Assembly: GCA_022925895.1 (NCBI GenBank) | Contig: JAKSYS010000185.1 | Location: 1 to 64,000 of the forward strand | Length of the DNA stretch: 64,000 nt | Direction of reading: 5' to 3' | From: Fragilaria crotonensis | Lineage: Eukaryota > Bacillariophyta > Fragilariophyceae > Fragilariales > Fragilariaceae | Shown here: piece after piece, positions 18,640-29,493 of the stretch | How positions within the stretch are numbered: the stretch's first letter is position 1 | Layout: every line of letters begins with the position of its first letter | Program-made: the position numbers and the translations under genes | Notes under the pieces: model-generated | What the model saw: only the letters and a program-made list of their open reading frames with translations | What the model was told of the DNA's origin: nothing | Database searches by the model: none

Positions 18640-21600
18640 GAGGGAGAGCGTGATACCCTCGTTGTCAAGACCCGGACTGCTACAAGACTTTATATATTTC
18701 AAATAGTCCAACAATCTTAAGGCAACTCACAGCAAAAACCAAAACCTACTATGAATATTCAATTCTTGACTCTTGCAGCCGGGGGCTCCGTCCACATCAG
18801 ATTCGCTTACACCGCTTCTACGGACGCCTCAGTAACCGATCGTGTGGGTCAACCGGACTCCCCAAACCCCAAACCCCAAACCCCAAGTTGCCTGTCATCT
18901 TCTTTTGTTCCTTTGTCGCAGCCATCGCCTCAGCGCACGACTGGAAGCTCACTTTTTTCCTTTGCTCATTTTCGCAGTCCAATCATGATTGAGTCCCGAC
19001 GCACGACTGGAAACTCGACAGTCGACAGGCAACTGTACTTCCGGGTTTCAAGGGGTCAGGTCGAATTCGAGTGTCCAGCAACGGAATCAGGCCCCCACCC
19101 TAGAGACCCTAGAGAGACGAAGTCGCTCAGGATAGTGGGCGTTCTTTTGAAGTAACTAACACTGATGGACCCCATGTGATTGTGAAGTGCCGATGCAGCC
19201 TAAGTTATGGCGACAATTGTCAAGACTTACGACGTTCGACTAACAACTCGGATGTGATAGGGTGCACTTGTGTCACAAAAAAGCAGGTGTTGTTAGGAAG
19301 CTGCCCAAACCCTATGCGAAATTGCCGCCCAGCGGGCAGCAGTACCTTCACACTAGAGCTGCCTTTATTAATTACTGTACCGGTAGACCACATTGGTTGT
19401 AGCGAAACAGCAATAGTCCCACACAAATTGGAATTTTAACCGATGCACAGCAGACGCCAGTGTCGCCTCCTTTTCCAGAGCAAAATTGATGATTTGGTTG
19501 AGGGATAGCTAGACAGCTGGGGTGTATTGGTGTATTCGTGTAAAGAAGGAATATATGCAGGAGGACATACGCAAAAACAAGGCTTTCTAGATGAATGATT
19601 CCTCTTGATTTGCGTCGACAGTCTACCAGCATGTACGTTTGGCATCACATCGCCTTTGACAAAATCCATCGTCGAGCGAGAGCGTGATACCCTCGTTGTC
19701 AAGACCCGGACTGCTACAAGACTTTATATATTTCAAATACTCCAACAATCTTAAGGCAACTCACAGCAAAAACCAAAACCTACTATGAATATTCAATTCT
19801 TGACTCTTGCAGCCGGGGGCTCCGTCCACATCAGATTCGCTTACACCGCTTCTACGGACGCCTCAGTAACCGATCGTGTGGGTCAACCGGACTCCCCAAA
19901 CCCCAAACCCCAAACCCCAAGTTGCCTGTCATCTTCTTTTGTTCCTTTGTCGCAGCCATCGCCTCAGCGCACGACTGGAAGCTCACTTTTTTCCTTTGCT
20001 CATTTTCGCAGTCCAATCATGATTGAGTCCCGACGCACGACTGGAAACTCGACAGGCAACTGTAGTTCCGGGTTTTAAGGGGTCAGGTCGAATTCGAGTG
20101 TCCAGCAACGGAATCAGGCCCCCACCCTAGAGAGACGAAGTCGCTCAGGATAGTGGGCGTTCTTTTGAAGTAACTAACACTGATGGACCCCATGTGATTG
20201 TGAAGTGCCGATGCAGCCTAAGTTATGGCGACAATTGTCAAGACTTACGACGTTCGACTAACAACTCGGATGTGATAGGGTGCACTTGTGTCACAAAAAA
20301 GCAGGTATTGTTAGGAAGCTGCCCAAACCCTATGCGAAATTGCCGCCCAGCGGGCAGCAGTACCTTCACACTAGAGCTGCCTTTATTAATTACTGTACCG
20401 GTAGACCACATTGGTTGTAGCGAAACAGCAATAGTCCCACACAAATTGGAATTTTAACCGATGCACAGCAGACGCCATTGTCGCCTCCTTTTCCAGAGCA
20501 AAATTGATGATTTGGTTGAGGGATAGCTAGACAGCTGGGGTGTATTGGTGTATTCGTGTAAAGAAGGAATATATGCAGGAGGACATACGCAAAAACAAGG
20601 CTTTCTAGATGAATGATTCCTCTTGATTTGCGTCGACAGTCTACCAGCATGTACGTTTGGCATCACATCGCCTTTGACAAAATCCATCGTCGAGAGCGAG
20701 AGCGTGATACCCTCGTTGTCAAGACCCGGACTGCTACAAGACTTTATATATTTCAAATACTCCAACAATCTTAAGGCAACTCACAGCAAAAACCAAAACC
20801 TACTATGAATATTCAATTCTTGACTCTTGCAGCCGGGGGCTCCGTCCACATCAGATTCGCTTACACCGCTTCTACGGACGCCTCAGTAACCGATCGTGTG
20901 GGTCAACCGGACTCCCCAAACCCCAAACCCCAAGTTGCCTGTCATCTTCTTTTGTTCCTTTGTCGCAGCCATCGCCTCAGCGCACGACTGGAAGCTCACT
21001 TTTTTTCCTTTGCTCATTTTCGCAGTCCAATCATGATTGAGTCCCGACGCACGACTGGAAACTCGACAGGCAACTGTAGTTCCGGGTTTTAAGGGGTCAG
21101 GTCGAATTCGAGTGTCCAGCAACGGAATCAGGCCCCCACCCTAGAGACCCTAGAGAGACGAAGTCGCTCAGGATAGTGGGCGTTCTTTTGAAGTAACTAA
21201 CACTGATGGACCCCATGTGATTGTGAAGTGCCGATGCAGCCTAAGTTATGGCGACAATTGTCAAGACTTACGACGTTCGACTAACAACTCGGATGTGATA
21301 GGGTGCACTTGTGTCACAAAAGCAGGTATTGTTAGGAAGCTGCCCAAACCCTATGCGAAATTGCCGCCCAGCGGGCAGCAGTACCTTCACACTAGAGCTG
21401 CCTTTATTAATTACTGTACCGGTAGACCACATTGGTTGTAGCGAAACAGCAATAGTCCACACAAATTGGAATTTTAACCGATGCACAGCAGACGCCATTG
21501 TCGCCTCCTTTTCCAGAGCAAAATTGATGATTTGGTTGAGGATAGCTAGACAGCTGGGGTGTATTGGTGTATTCGTGTAAAGAAGGAATATATGCAGGAG

Positions 21601-22195
21601 GACATACGCAAAAACAAGGCTTTCTAGATGAATGATTCCTCTTGATTTGCGTCGACAGTCTACCAGCATGTACGTTTGGCATCACATCGCCTTTGACAAA
21701 ATCCATCGTCGAGAGCGAGAGCGTGATACCCTCGTTGTCAAGACCCGGACTGCTACAAGACTTTATATATTTCAAATACTCCAACAATCTTAAGGCAACT
21801 CACAGCAAAAACCAAAACCTACTATGAATATTCAATTCTTGACTCTTGCAGCCGGGGGCTCCGTCCACATCAGATTCGCTTACACCGCTTCTACGGACGC
21901 CTCAGTAACCGATCGTGTGGGTCAACCGGACTCCCCAAACCCCAAACCCCAAACCCCAAGTTGCCTGTCATCTTCTTTTGTTCCTTTGTCGCAGCCATCG
22001 CCTCAGCGCACGACTGGAAGCTCATTTTTTTCTTTTGCTCATTTTCGCAGTCCAATCATGATTGAGTACCGACGCACGACTGGAAACTCGACAGGCAACT
22101 GTAGTTCCGCGTTTTTAAGGGGTCAGGTCGAATTCGAGTGTCCAGCAACGGAATCAGGCCCCACCCTAGAGACAAAGTCGCTCAGGATAGTAGGC
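18640..22195. repeat. Tandem array of ~1.02-kb units (about 3.5 copies)
   Basis: The same unit recurs with landmark ATGAATATTCAATTC at 18751, 19785, 20805 and 21824, giving periods of 1034, 1020 and 1019 bp. Copies are nearly identical, differing by small indels such as the count of CCCCAAA units (fewer in the third copy) and 8-14 bp differences in the first. The last copy breaks off near 22195. Each unit contains a CCCCAAA tract, a segment that could encode a signal-peptide-like LPVIFFCSFVAAIASAHDW, and a diverged copy of the CS-domain gene's 3' flank. ORFs inside (for example 95-165 aa from the landmark ATG) differ by frame between copies and are not convincing genes. Confidence 0.9.
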
Positions 22196-23002
22196 GGTTT
22201 CTTGTCTTATAATGCTCCCATTTTCAGCCTGATCGACCAGCAAATGTGGTCGAGCATTCACGATTCAAATGTCGATTTTCGAGTTTTCAAAAGGACTACG
22301 GCGCTGGAACCAATGGAATAGCTCAGAGCCGATGCGGTCCTTTACGGGGACGAGTAGTTAAGGCCTAAGACAAGCAACTTAGGTCTCGGGTGTGATATGG
22401 GTGCACCAAAAGAAGCGATAAACAGGGTACAAGTACTACCGGTAGTACTCGGAGTACAATAGAAAGACCGCCCGTACCTTGACATGGCAAAAACGTTCTC
22501 TACGGCGCCCAACCAGCTGCCAGTTGTCATGCCTTGGGATTCGGTTTGTAGTTTGTACGTGTAGAACCTGCTGAAGAATTTCTCACCTTCGTAGTGGCTG
22601 TCCAAGTTGTAGACCATGCTAGTTATAACTAGACACATCCTTATTGCAAGACCCATGCGAAAGGCTGTCCATGACAAGGTTGTCTGCAATTTTGCATCGT
22701 CGTCGTCGTCGTCGTTGTCGCACGACGCATCGCTTTAGGTGAAGACTTGACAGCAAAAACATAAAGTACAATTGCCAGTAGCGCAAGTGAGTTCTTTCGA
22801 CGCACATCGACGACGCTAGGGTTCCAAGATGTTTGCCGGATATATGTACAAGATCCCTACCCCTACCAAATAAAGTACATTTAGCAACGCTTACAACGCA
22901 AGTTCAGTCATGCGCCACGACTCGGAATGAAAGTGGACATTATGTATGTTGACTGATCACCATTATGTAAGGCAACCCACTGCAAACACTTCAAATCTTG
23001 CA
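22196..23002. other. Unique sequence after the array
   Basis: No gene recognised. A GTC-repeat microsatellite lies near 22700-22720. A 115-codon minus-strand frame (22689-22342) has no family features. From about 22968, AAGGCAACCCACTGCAAACAC aligns loosely with the leader of the array units. Confidence 0.4.
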
Positions 23003-23197
23003 ATGATTCGCTTCCTTGGCTGCCTGTCCTTCTTTTTATTTTTTGCAGACGGCCCACCGGCCAACCAGATGCACGACTGGAGGTCTAAGGATAAGGAGAC
23101 ATTGCGCAACATAAAGTCAATCCAAGGTCGCAGTTTTGAGTTTCAAGCAAAAACAAAAGTGGTTGGATCGGAGTCAGGAGGGTCCTCACATGCGTGA
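23003..23197 (+). CDS. Possible small secreted protein related to array units
   Basis: 64-aa frame beginning MIRFLGCLSFFLFFADGPPA, a plausible signal peptide, followed by a short polar chain with MHDWRSKDKETLRN and ending GGSSHA. The leader DNA before the ATG and the later CACGACTGGA segment resemble the corresponding parts of the ~1.02-kb array units, which encode ASAHDWK after a hydrophobic stretch. It may be the least damaged member of that family. No known family is recognised and expression is unproven. Confidence 0.3.
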   Translation: MIRFLGCLSFFLFFADGPPANQMHDWRSKDKETLRNIKSIQGRSFEFQAKTKVVGSESGGSSHA

Positions 23198-23412
23198 TTT
23201 AGTATCGGTTTATAGTCTCGTGCACGTGTCACTGTCTTTGAATGCGAAACTCAACTAGTTCGTAAGAGAGTGGCACGACAGCATCAACTACGAGCAGTCG
23301 GGGCATGCATTGCGCTAGTAAATAATCAACCAAATTCGACAATCGCTCTAACTCGCAACCTACAATGTACTTTCTTCGTTGCGTTTTGAACATTCGTAGG
23401 CCTGTTGGCAGT

Positions 23413-24414
23413 CTAGAGTCGACTGCGTGTGACGACAAGTGAGGCCAATCTCGATTTGATTGTTTCCTCGGCTTCTTGAACCATCGCACGAATGACCTGG
23501 GAACATGTTGGAGTCGAATGAATAAGACCTACTCCTTGTCCGACGCTCCACACACCGCCGTCAGGATCGCCCCTTTGTTCCGCAGCCCGACCTCGTTTGC
23601 CGTTGACCAGGTGCATCACGTCTCCGAATTCAAAGTCTGCTCCCTTGGTGGATTCAATTTCTTCAATTTCCTCAGCCACCTTGTTCCGAAAGACGCGGCA
23701 TGTATTGTTCAAACGGCGCAGCATGAGTACCGTATCTGTTTCCTCTGCTTGCAACATGCGTTGTTTGAAGGAATCGGGCCAGTTGGATTCTTGCGTTGCG
23801 CAGAAGAGCGTCCCGCAGTTGACACCGTCGGCACCCAATGCCAATGCTGCCGCCAATTGCGTCCCAGTTACAACGCCACCGGAGCATACGTACGGCCGCG
23901 TCAAGGCCTGCGCTCCACGGGCCTGCAGAACAAAGTTCCCAACATCGGCTTCTCCCGGATGACCAGCGCATTCGAATCCATCCAAGCTGATAATGTCCAC
24001 ACCGAGGCGTTCCGCACTTTGTGCGTGACGAATTGAGACGCATTTGTGAATTGTAATCAAGCCAGCGTCTTTGAATATTTTCACAAACCGTTTTGGACTG
24101 CTTCCGGCCGTCTCCACAATCTTGACGCCCTCTTCAATAATGACACGTGCATATTCCTCGTACGGAGGAGGTTCGCCAATAGACGGCAAAATGGTCAGAT
24201 TGACACCGAACGGTTTCGAAGTGAGCGTCTTGAGGCGGCGAATCCACAAACGGCCTTGTTCGGGAGATCCGGCATTGTGAATGGCAAACAGTCCCAGCCC
24301 GCCCGCATTTGAAACAGCCGCCGCCAATTCGGGCGTACCGACACCTGTCATGCCACCCATGAGAATGGGGTGCTCAATGCCCAAGAGTTTTGTGATGCGG
24401 GTTTCAAGCGGCAT
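23413..24414 (-). CDS. Nitronate monooxygenase (2-nitropropane dioxygenase family)
   Basis: FMN-dependent enzyme that oxidises alkyl nitronates such as propionate-3-nitronate. The frame is intact at 333 aa. It starts MPLETRITKLLGIEHPILMG and continues GVGTPELAAAVSNAGGLGLF, the typical N-terminal TIM-barrel strand and helix. FGVNLTILP follows, then SLDGFECAGHPGEADVGNF with the catalytic-type His, and GGVVTGTQLAAALALGADGV with CGTLF, which forms the phosphate-binding end of the barrel. Length is normal for the family. The protein looks bacterial in type, and transfer is possible but untested. No targeting signal is evident. It shares a 437-bp divergent promoter with the dapF-like gene. Confidence 0.85.
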   Translation of the reverse strand: MPLETRITKLLGIEHPILMGGMTGVGTPELAAAVSNAGGLGLFAIHNAGSPEQGRLWIRRLKTLTSKPFGVNLTILPSIGEPPPYEEYARVIIEEGVKIVETAGSSPKRFVKIFKDAGLITIHKCVSIRHAQSAERLGVDIISLDGFECAGHPGEADVGNFVLQARGAQALTRPYVCSGGVVTGTQLAAALALGADGVNCGTLFCATQESNWPDSFKQRMLQAEETDTVLMLRRLNNTCRVFRNKVAEEIEEIESTKGADFEFGDVMHLVNGKRGRAAEQRGDPDGGVWSVGQGVGLIHSTPTCSQVIRAMVQEAEETIKSRLASLVVTRSRL

Positions 24415-24851
24415 CCTTGCAGAGTGGCAGGTGGGAGTTTGGGTTGAGAATCAGAAGGATTTCACTTATGAACTTCTTAATCCTAAATCGCAACTGTGGA
24501 GTTGAGAGAACGAGTGTGCAGAATGCAGAGGTGGAATTGCTGTGCTGCAATCTGCAATTCACTGTAATAATGAGTGATGTCAGGTTGTGAGATGCGATGT
24601 GGTGCAGTACTTGTACCTGGTACCAGTACCAGATGTACGTCGTATGGAGAAGAATAAGTGGATCCATTACACAGTACTTCAATAGAGGCTAGTACTCCAG
24701 TAGTCGTTGACAAGCACATAACGGCGTCAATTCTTCGCGGATGTATGTAGTGTTTTATGGACATACGCGAGCCTTCGACCCAAGACCAAACCCACGCCAC
24801 ACATTTCTACCTGCCACCTGCAACACTCAGTTGGGACTTGTGAATAGCACC
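24415..24851. promoter_or_regulatory. Divergent promoter region, NMO / dapF
   Basis: Separates the two start codons. It contains a GTAC cluster with CTGGTACCAGTACC near 24610-24640. No specific site is assigned. Confidence 0.4.
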
Positions 24852-25895
24852 ATGGTGTTCCGTTCTCTGTGTTTTCTAGTGCTCTCCGCATCAATTTTCG
24901 CAACAGCATGGATGACTCCTCCCTCCAACAGCCGCAGCATAGGATGTAGCAGCACTCGTCGTTTTGCTGAAAAAATCTCATTTTCCAAGTACGAAGGACT
25001 TGGAAACGACTTTATTCTGATTGACAATCGCGATCGATCCGAACCTTCCTTGACTCCGCAAGAGTCAGAAAAGCTGTGCGATCGAAACTTCGGTGTCGGT
25101 GGGGACGGAGTTATCTTTGCTTTGAAACCCCCGTCGGACGATTACGACTTTACGATGCGTATTTACAATTCCGATGGAAGTGAACCGGTAGGTAACATAT
25201 CATGGGAGATATCTTTTGGACGCGATCTCTCCAAGAAAATCACGATCCTCACTGTTCCCCATCACCAATGAATCATTCAGGAAATGTGCGGTAATGGAAT
25301 TCGATGTCTCGCGCAGTTTCTCAAGGATATCGGCGAAGACAAGGGCACCTATAAGATCAATACCTTGGCTGGAAACATTGTTCCTGTTATGAACGACGAC
25401 GGAACCATTACGGTCGATATGGGACCACCCGAGTTAGTGGCCAGTAAAGTTCCAACAACGCTGGCTCCTAATTTTGAGGGAGACTCGGTTGTGGAACAAG
25501 ATTTAGAGTGTAATGGGAAGAAATGGAAAGTCAATTGCGTTAGCATGGGCAACCCTCATTGTATTATCTTCGTTGACGATCTGGAGAACGACCTTGATTT
25601 CGAGTCGGACGGACCTGCACTCGAGTCCAACACCGACGCCTTCCCGGCGAAAATCAACGTCGAGTTTGTTCAAGTTATGAGCGACAACCACCTCAAGATG
25701 AAGGTTTGGGAGCGCGGTGCCGGACCCACGCTTGCGTGCGGCACGGGAACCTGCGCCCTGGTGGTGGCGGCGATTCGGGCGGGCAAGATCCCGCGTGGTA
25801 TGACTCGAGTCACATTGCCAGGCGGGGATCTCTTTATTGAATGGAAGGATGACAACAAGGTCTACATGACGGGACCTGCCACATTTACCTTTTGA
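24852..25895 (+). CDS. dapF: Diaminopimelate epimerase, probably plastid-targeted
   Basis: Converts LL- to meso-diaminopimelate in lysine biosynthesis. Exon 1 is 24852-25187, a 93-bp GT-AG intron follows, and exon 2 is 25281-25895; the product is 316 aa. The PLP-independent two-cysteine active site is complete: Cys115 in EMCGNGIRC and Cys265 in [10 protein letters not shown]. Other family blocks are [38 protein letters not shown] (formed by splicing), [14 protein letters not shown] and VWERGAGPT. The N-terminus [20 protein letters not shown] followed by MTPPSNSRS looks like a signal peptide with an aromatic residue at the cleavage site plus a Ser/Arg-rich transit peptide. This is the bipartite diatom plastid pattern, consistent with lysine synthesis in plastids. 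Confidence 0.93.
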
Positions 25896-26938
25896 GGGAG
25901 TTGCCAAATTACAGTGAAGGTGTTCAGCTTGCAAAGTTATCGGAAGGCACAATCAGCTAAGAAAATTGTGCTTTCCTTCATAGTAGCAGGTTAGGCCAAC
26001 AGGCCAAGTTATATTCCTCGTCAACTCGGATGGAGTACATTAGTCTCGTAGGGGTGTATGGGTCTTGTGCCTTAAAAGCTTATTCGAAGGAAGAAATGAT
26101 TTGTCTTCGAAGGTTGAGTGATCATTCGTGTGGCAAATATGCTAGTTACAGTCCAGTTACATCATTTCCGTGGCAGCTAAAAGCTTGCAAATATCGATCT
26201 TTGCACAAGAAGGTAATAAAGTAAGGCAGCATGCTTTCGCTTCGACCTTATGCTAAACATCCCGTTCAGAGATTGTAGGCAGGAACAATGGTATACGCTG
26301 CTCGGAGCACTTCATAAGCGGACAGTGTACTTATATGGGCTTGTCAATGGAAGTCGCAACGATTCGGTATTTCAGGTGTGCTTAGGACCTTCCTAACATC
26401 GAAGAAGAAATTCAATGCCTAGGAGCATCGTAGTGAAGTTGATTGAAGACTGGGTTTTTAAATTCCAAATTTTCCATACAAGCTGAAGACGAAACCATAA
26501 TGGAAATTTTGGAGGACGTGAAGTCAAGTGAACCACGGAGAAGATCCCCTTTCTCGTCAGGAATGATATCAGAGATCTGAAGTTGCAAACAACACATTGC
26601 ACGAACATGACTATGAATTTCCTAAGAAATCATATCGGTGAAACAGTAATTCTTTCTCCAGTATCCGAAATGGAACACGAATGTTCTCGCCATCCCCTGC
26701 AAATTGCATGTCATCCTTCCTCCTTACTATCAGATGGTGTTTCACTCCAGCGGCTGCCTGCTGGTGCATTGTTCTTCCTGAAAGCTTGAGAGATCAACCA
26801 ACTTTCAACAACAATCATTCCAAGACATACAAATTAACTTTGAAAAAGCAATCCTCCCTTGTCTTGACCTTGTTTTCAATCCGTAGGCCATCCAGTTGAA
26901 GCCCATTCTGTGCATCAATAGCTGCACATGTAGTTTAG
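25896..26938. other. Intergenic, no confident gene
   Basis: Short frames only, without family features. The segment from 26393 to 26608 on the minus strand could be a further remnant of the transposase relic that follows. Confidence 0.4.
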
Positions 26939-28221
26939 TCAAGCTTTGCCATATTGGGTTGGTTTCTGGAAAATGTCACATGATCTGGAAAGACATTTGA
27001 TGTTTGTTCCTATGGCGTTCCTTTTTTGGAGGGAAGTGGCAGTTGCCATACTAAAGTAGTTTTTCACATTCCATGAACCAGACAATGTACCCAGGGCTCG
27101 TTTATTGCCATTCTTGCTGTTGCTATTGGCAGCAATATCTTCAGCACCAAGAGTCCCCATAGTTTTTCAACTCCACATTTGAAAGGAATGATTTGGGATG
27201 CCTCAAGCTGTTGGTGTCACAGCTTGATAAAATATGACCATTCCTGAACAATGCTTCAGGTGCATCGGTTTCTGCAAAGTACAAATCAGCAGAAACAATC
27301 CTGTTCAAACAGATCCAAGGTAACAAAACTTGCTTTCAACATTAATACCATACAACAAACTCTTTTTGTGTGATCCAAACAACTCTTCTTATGAAGGATC
27401 ACACCACCGATTCCACATGCTGCATTCTGGGTTTTGTTGCCATTCTCAGGCTCGTAGTCAATGCTTGCAACAGCATGCTTCTTAGGGAGGCAACGACGTC
27501 TCAAGGGGCCTCCCTCCTGGCCATACCAAAAACTCATGGATTTGTCAACACGAACCAAATAAATTGATTTAGCGAGCTATAGTAATTTGCATTATACTCA
27601 TAATTTTTCCATGTCATCAACCAACTTCCATCAAATCTGCACCCTCCTCATTAGGGACGTCAGCTATGCTGATGACTCCACCAAAAAGCTCAAGAATACA
27701 TGCCAATCAAGCAGTGGTGTTTTGACATGCCTGTCAAACCTAACGGTGGTACTAGTTCATGATCCTTCAGTAGGTGAAGTTGTGCGAACAAGTTAACCAA
27801 AAATTTCAACACCTCACTGAAAGTTGTTTCCTGCAACTTCAGCTCGTTGAGTTGACAATTTGTCCATTGGACCATATCAAGGAAGAAGTTGATTTGGTTA
27901 AAACATGAAGAGAAAAATATCCGATGACAAGCTCTCCTTTGCTGCCCCCTTTGTCCTGGAAAAATCTCACCAACCATGTCACCAGCTCCACAAGCTTCAA
28001 ATTTGACGTCTTACATTGCCGTTCAATGGAAGATCATTTGCTGCCTTCCTCACCCATTCAATGCCGTGAAAAATTGCAATTGTTTGAATTGAAGCCACAG
28101 CATCACCTCTGATGTCCTTGTTATTGTTGAAGACCAGAGTGACATCCACTTTGCTCAGGTGCAGCAATGCTGCATCTCCAAATACAAATGCATCTCTGGC
28201 TGTGTTGTGCCACGGAATCAC
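26939..28221 (-). pseudogene. piggyBac-like (DDE_Tnp_1_7) transposase relic
   Basis: Minus-strand fragments lie in the correct order but different frames. About 27977-27690 reads NQINFFLDMVQWTNCQLNEL then TFSEVLKFLVNLF, resembling the piggyBac N-terminal block (I...TN.QL...T..E..KF.G). About 27558-27286 has VRVDKSMSFWYGQEGGPLRR, like the family's D(E/K)SM segment. About 27326-27141 has RIVSADLYFAETDAPEALFR then HILS, matching the second catalytic Asp region (ADxYFxS...L...G). Frames are interrupted repeatedly and no TTAA-flanked ends were confirmed. Relic of a transposon; no function expected. Confidence 0.5.
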
Positions 28222-29160
28222 AAGAGACGTACGCTACATAGCTACTGGTAGAGAGCTTCGATGCCGAATAAAATTACGGGTATGAATTATATGAATACAT
28301 CACGCCACGAGGTTTCAGAGCCAACTCAATTTTCGTTCTATCAATTGAAAATGAACGATTTAACAAGCATGCAAACCCTACGGGGGGGTCTACACACCAC
28401 ACCACAGGACAATTGGACAATGCCATCCTGCTCCTACTCTACGACAGTACACGACGAAAAAACGTTAAAAGTGACATCTCGTCAATATCATTTGGTGGCA
28501 CATTTTGCAAAAATGCCACTTTTTAGGAGGCCTGACGTATGTGCATTATGAATAAAGCAAGCACAACCTCGTTTTCATGCTGCAACTTCGAAAAGTGTAA
28601 CGCATGTTTACGGACAAAAGACTTAAAATGTAATAATTTCTTGGTCACAAATACGATACAACGGGTTTTACGCATTATTTTTACTTTAATATTGACTTCA
28701 GTCGAGTTATGAAACGCTTGCAAGCTCCCACATTCGTGGCTACCACTGTTGTTATATAGTGGTGGTGGAGCGTAGAGCCTTCCTTACTTGCGTGAACATC
28801 ACAATTCGAATCTTTATTACGGACTGAACAGATAAGATCTGTCTGGTTAAATATTTCGCATAAGCCTATCCATCTGAGTTTCTCTTACAAAAAGAACGAA
28901 GCAACATTCTGGAGTTCAAGGTTTGCCGCCAGAAAAGTGAATCATCGAGCCCGCAAGGTCATTTCCAAGATTGATTTCGCTTATTTTGATGATAGTCGAT
29001 TTGATATCATTGAAAAATACTATCGATATGAATACTTCGTTTCGGGTCATGTTTTTCATAGGCAATGCCGTACATTCAAGCAGTTCGTCTACGTATATCA
29101 TTATGTTTGAGCGAAACGAAGTGGGAAACAATAACGATCTCATATTTTTGTTTGTGTGAC
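28222..29160. other. Intergenic, no gene seen
   Basis: AT-rich sequence without convincing coding frames, tRNA or known repeats. Confidence 0.4.
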
Positions 29161-29276
29161 AACATTGAGAAGGTCACAATCATAGATCCATTGCTTTCTG
29201 GACTAAAATTGATCGAAAAGCACCTGTGCCTAACTCTACGAATCGCTACTTCGGTAAGAAAAGCTTGTCCTTCATG
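29161..29276. repeat. Dispersed ~115-bp repeat, copy 1
   Basis: ACATTGAGAAGGTCACAATC through GTAAGAAAAGCTTGTCCT recurs at 36242-36357 with a few substitutions and small indels. Similarity stops abruptly on both sides. This copy ends about 215 bp upstream of the silicon transporter start. Confidence 0.8.
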
Positions 29277-29493
29277 TAATATTTATCTGTGCCGAGCGCT
29301 GCAGTTTTCGTGTGCCTGGGGAACGTCATGAGATACGTCGTATTGCATCGCCTGACCAATGTAGACATCTGTCAACTACCCCAAGCGAAGAAAAGTTGTC
29401 ATGCGGTGAATTAACGCTGAAGTTGTCCCCACCCATGATGCACCGCAATACATCTTCTCACACTTTCGTTTAACAGAAAAAGTCTTAACAACT

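Noticed and set aside
18859-18886. CCCCAAA repeats as telomeric sequence
   Set aside because: Only three or four units, internal to each array unit, and unlike the TTAGGG-type telomere expected in diatoms.
18640-22195. Tandem array considered as a CRISPR array or as four tandem protein genes
   Set aside because: Units are 1 kb with no spacer structure, and the ORFs starting at the landmark ATG change length and frame between copies.
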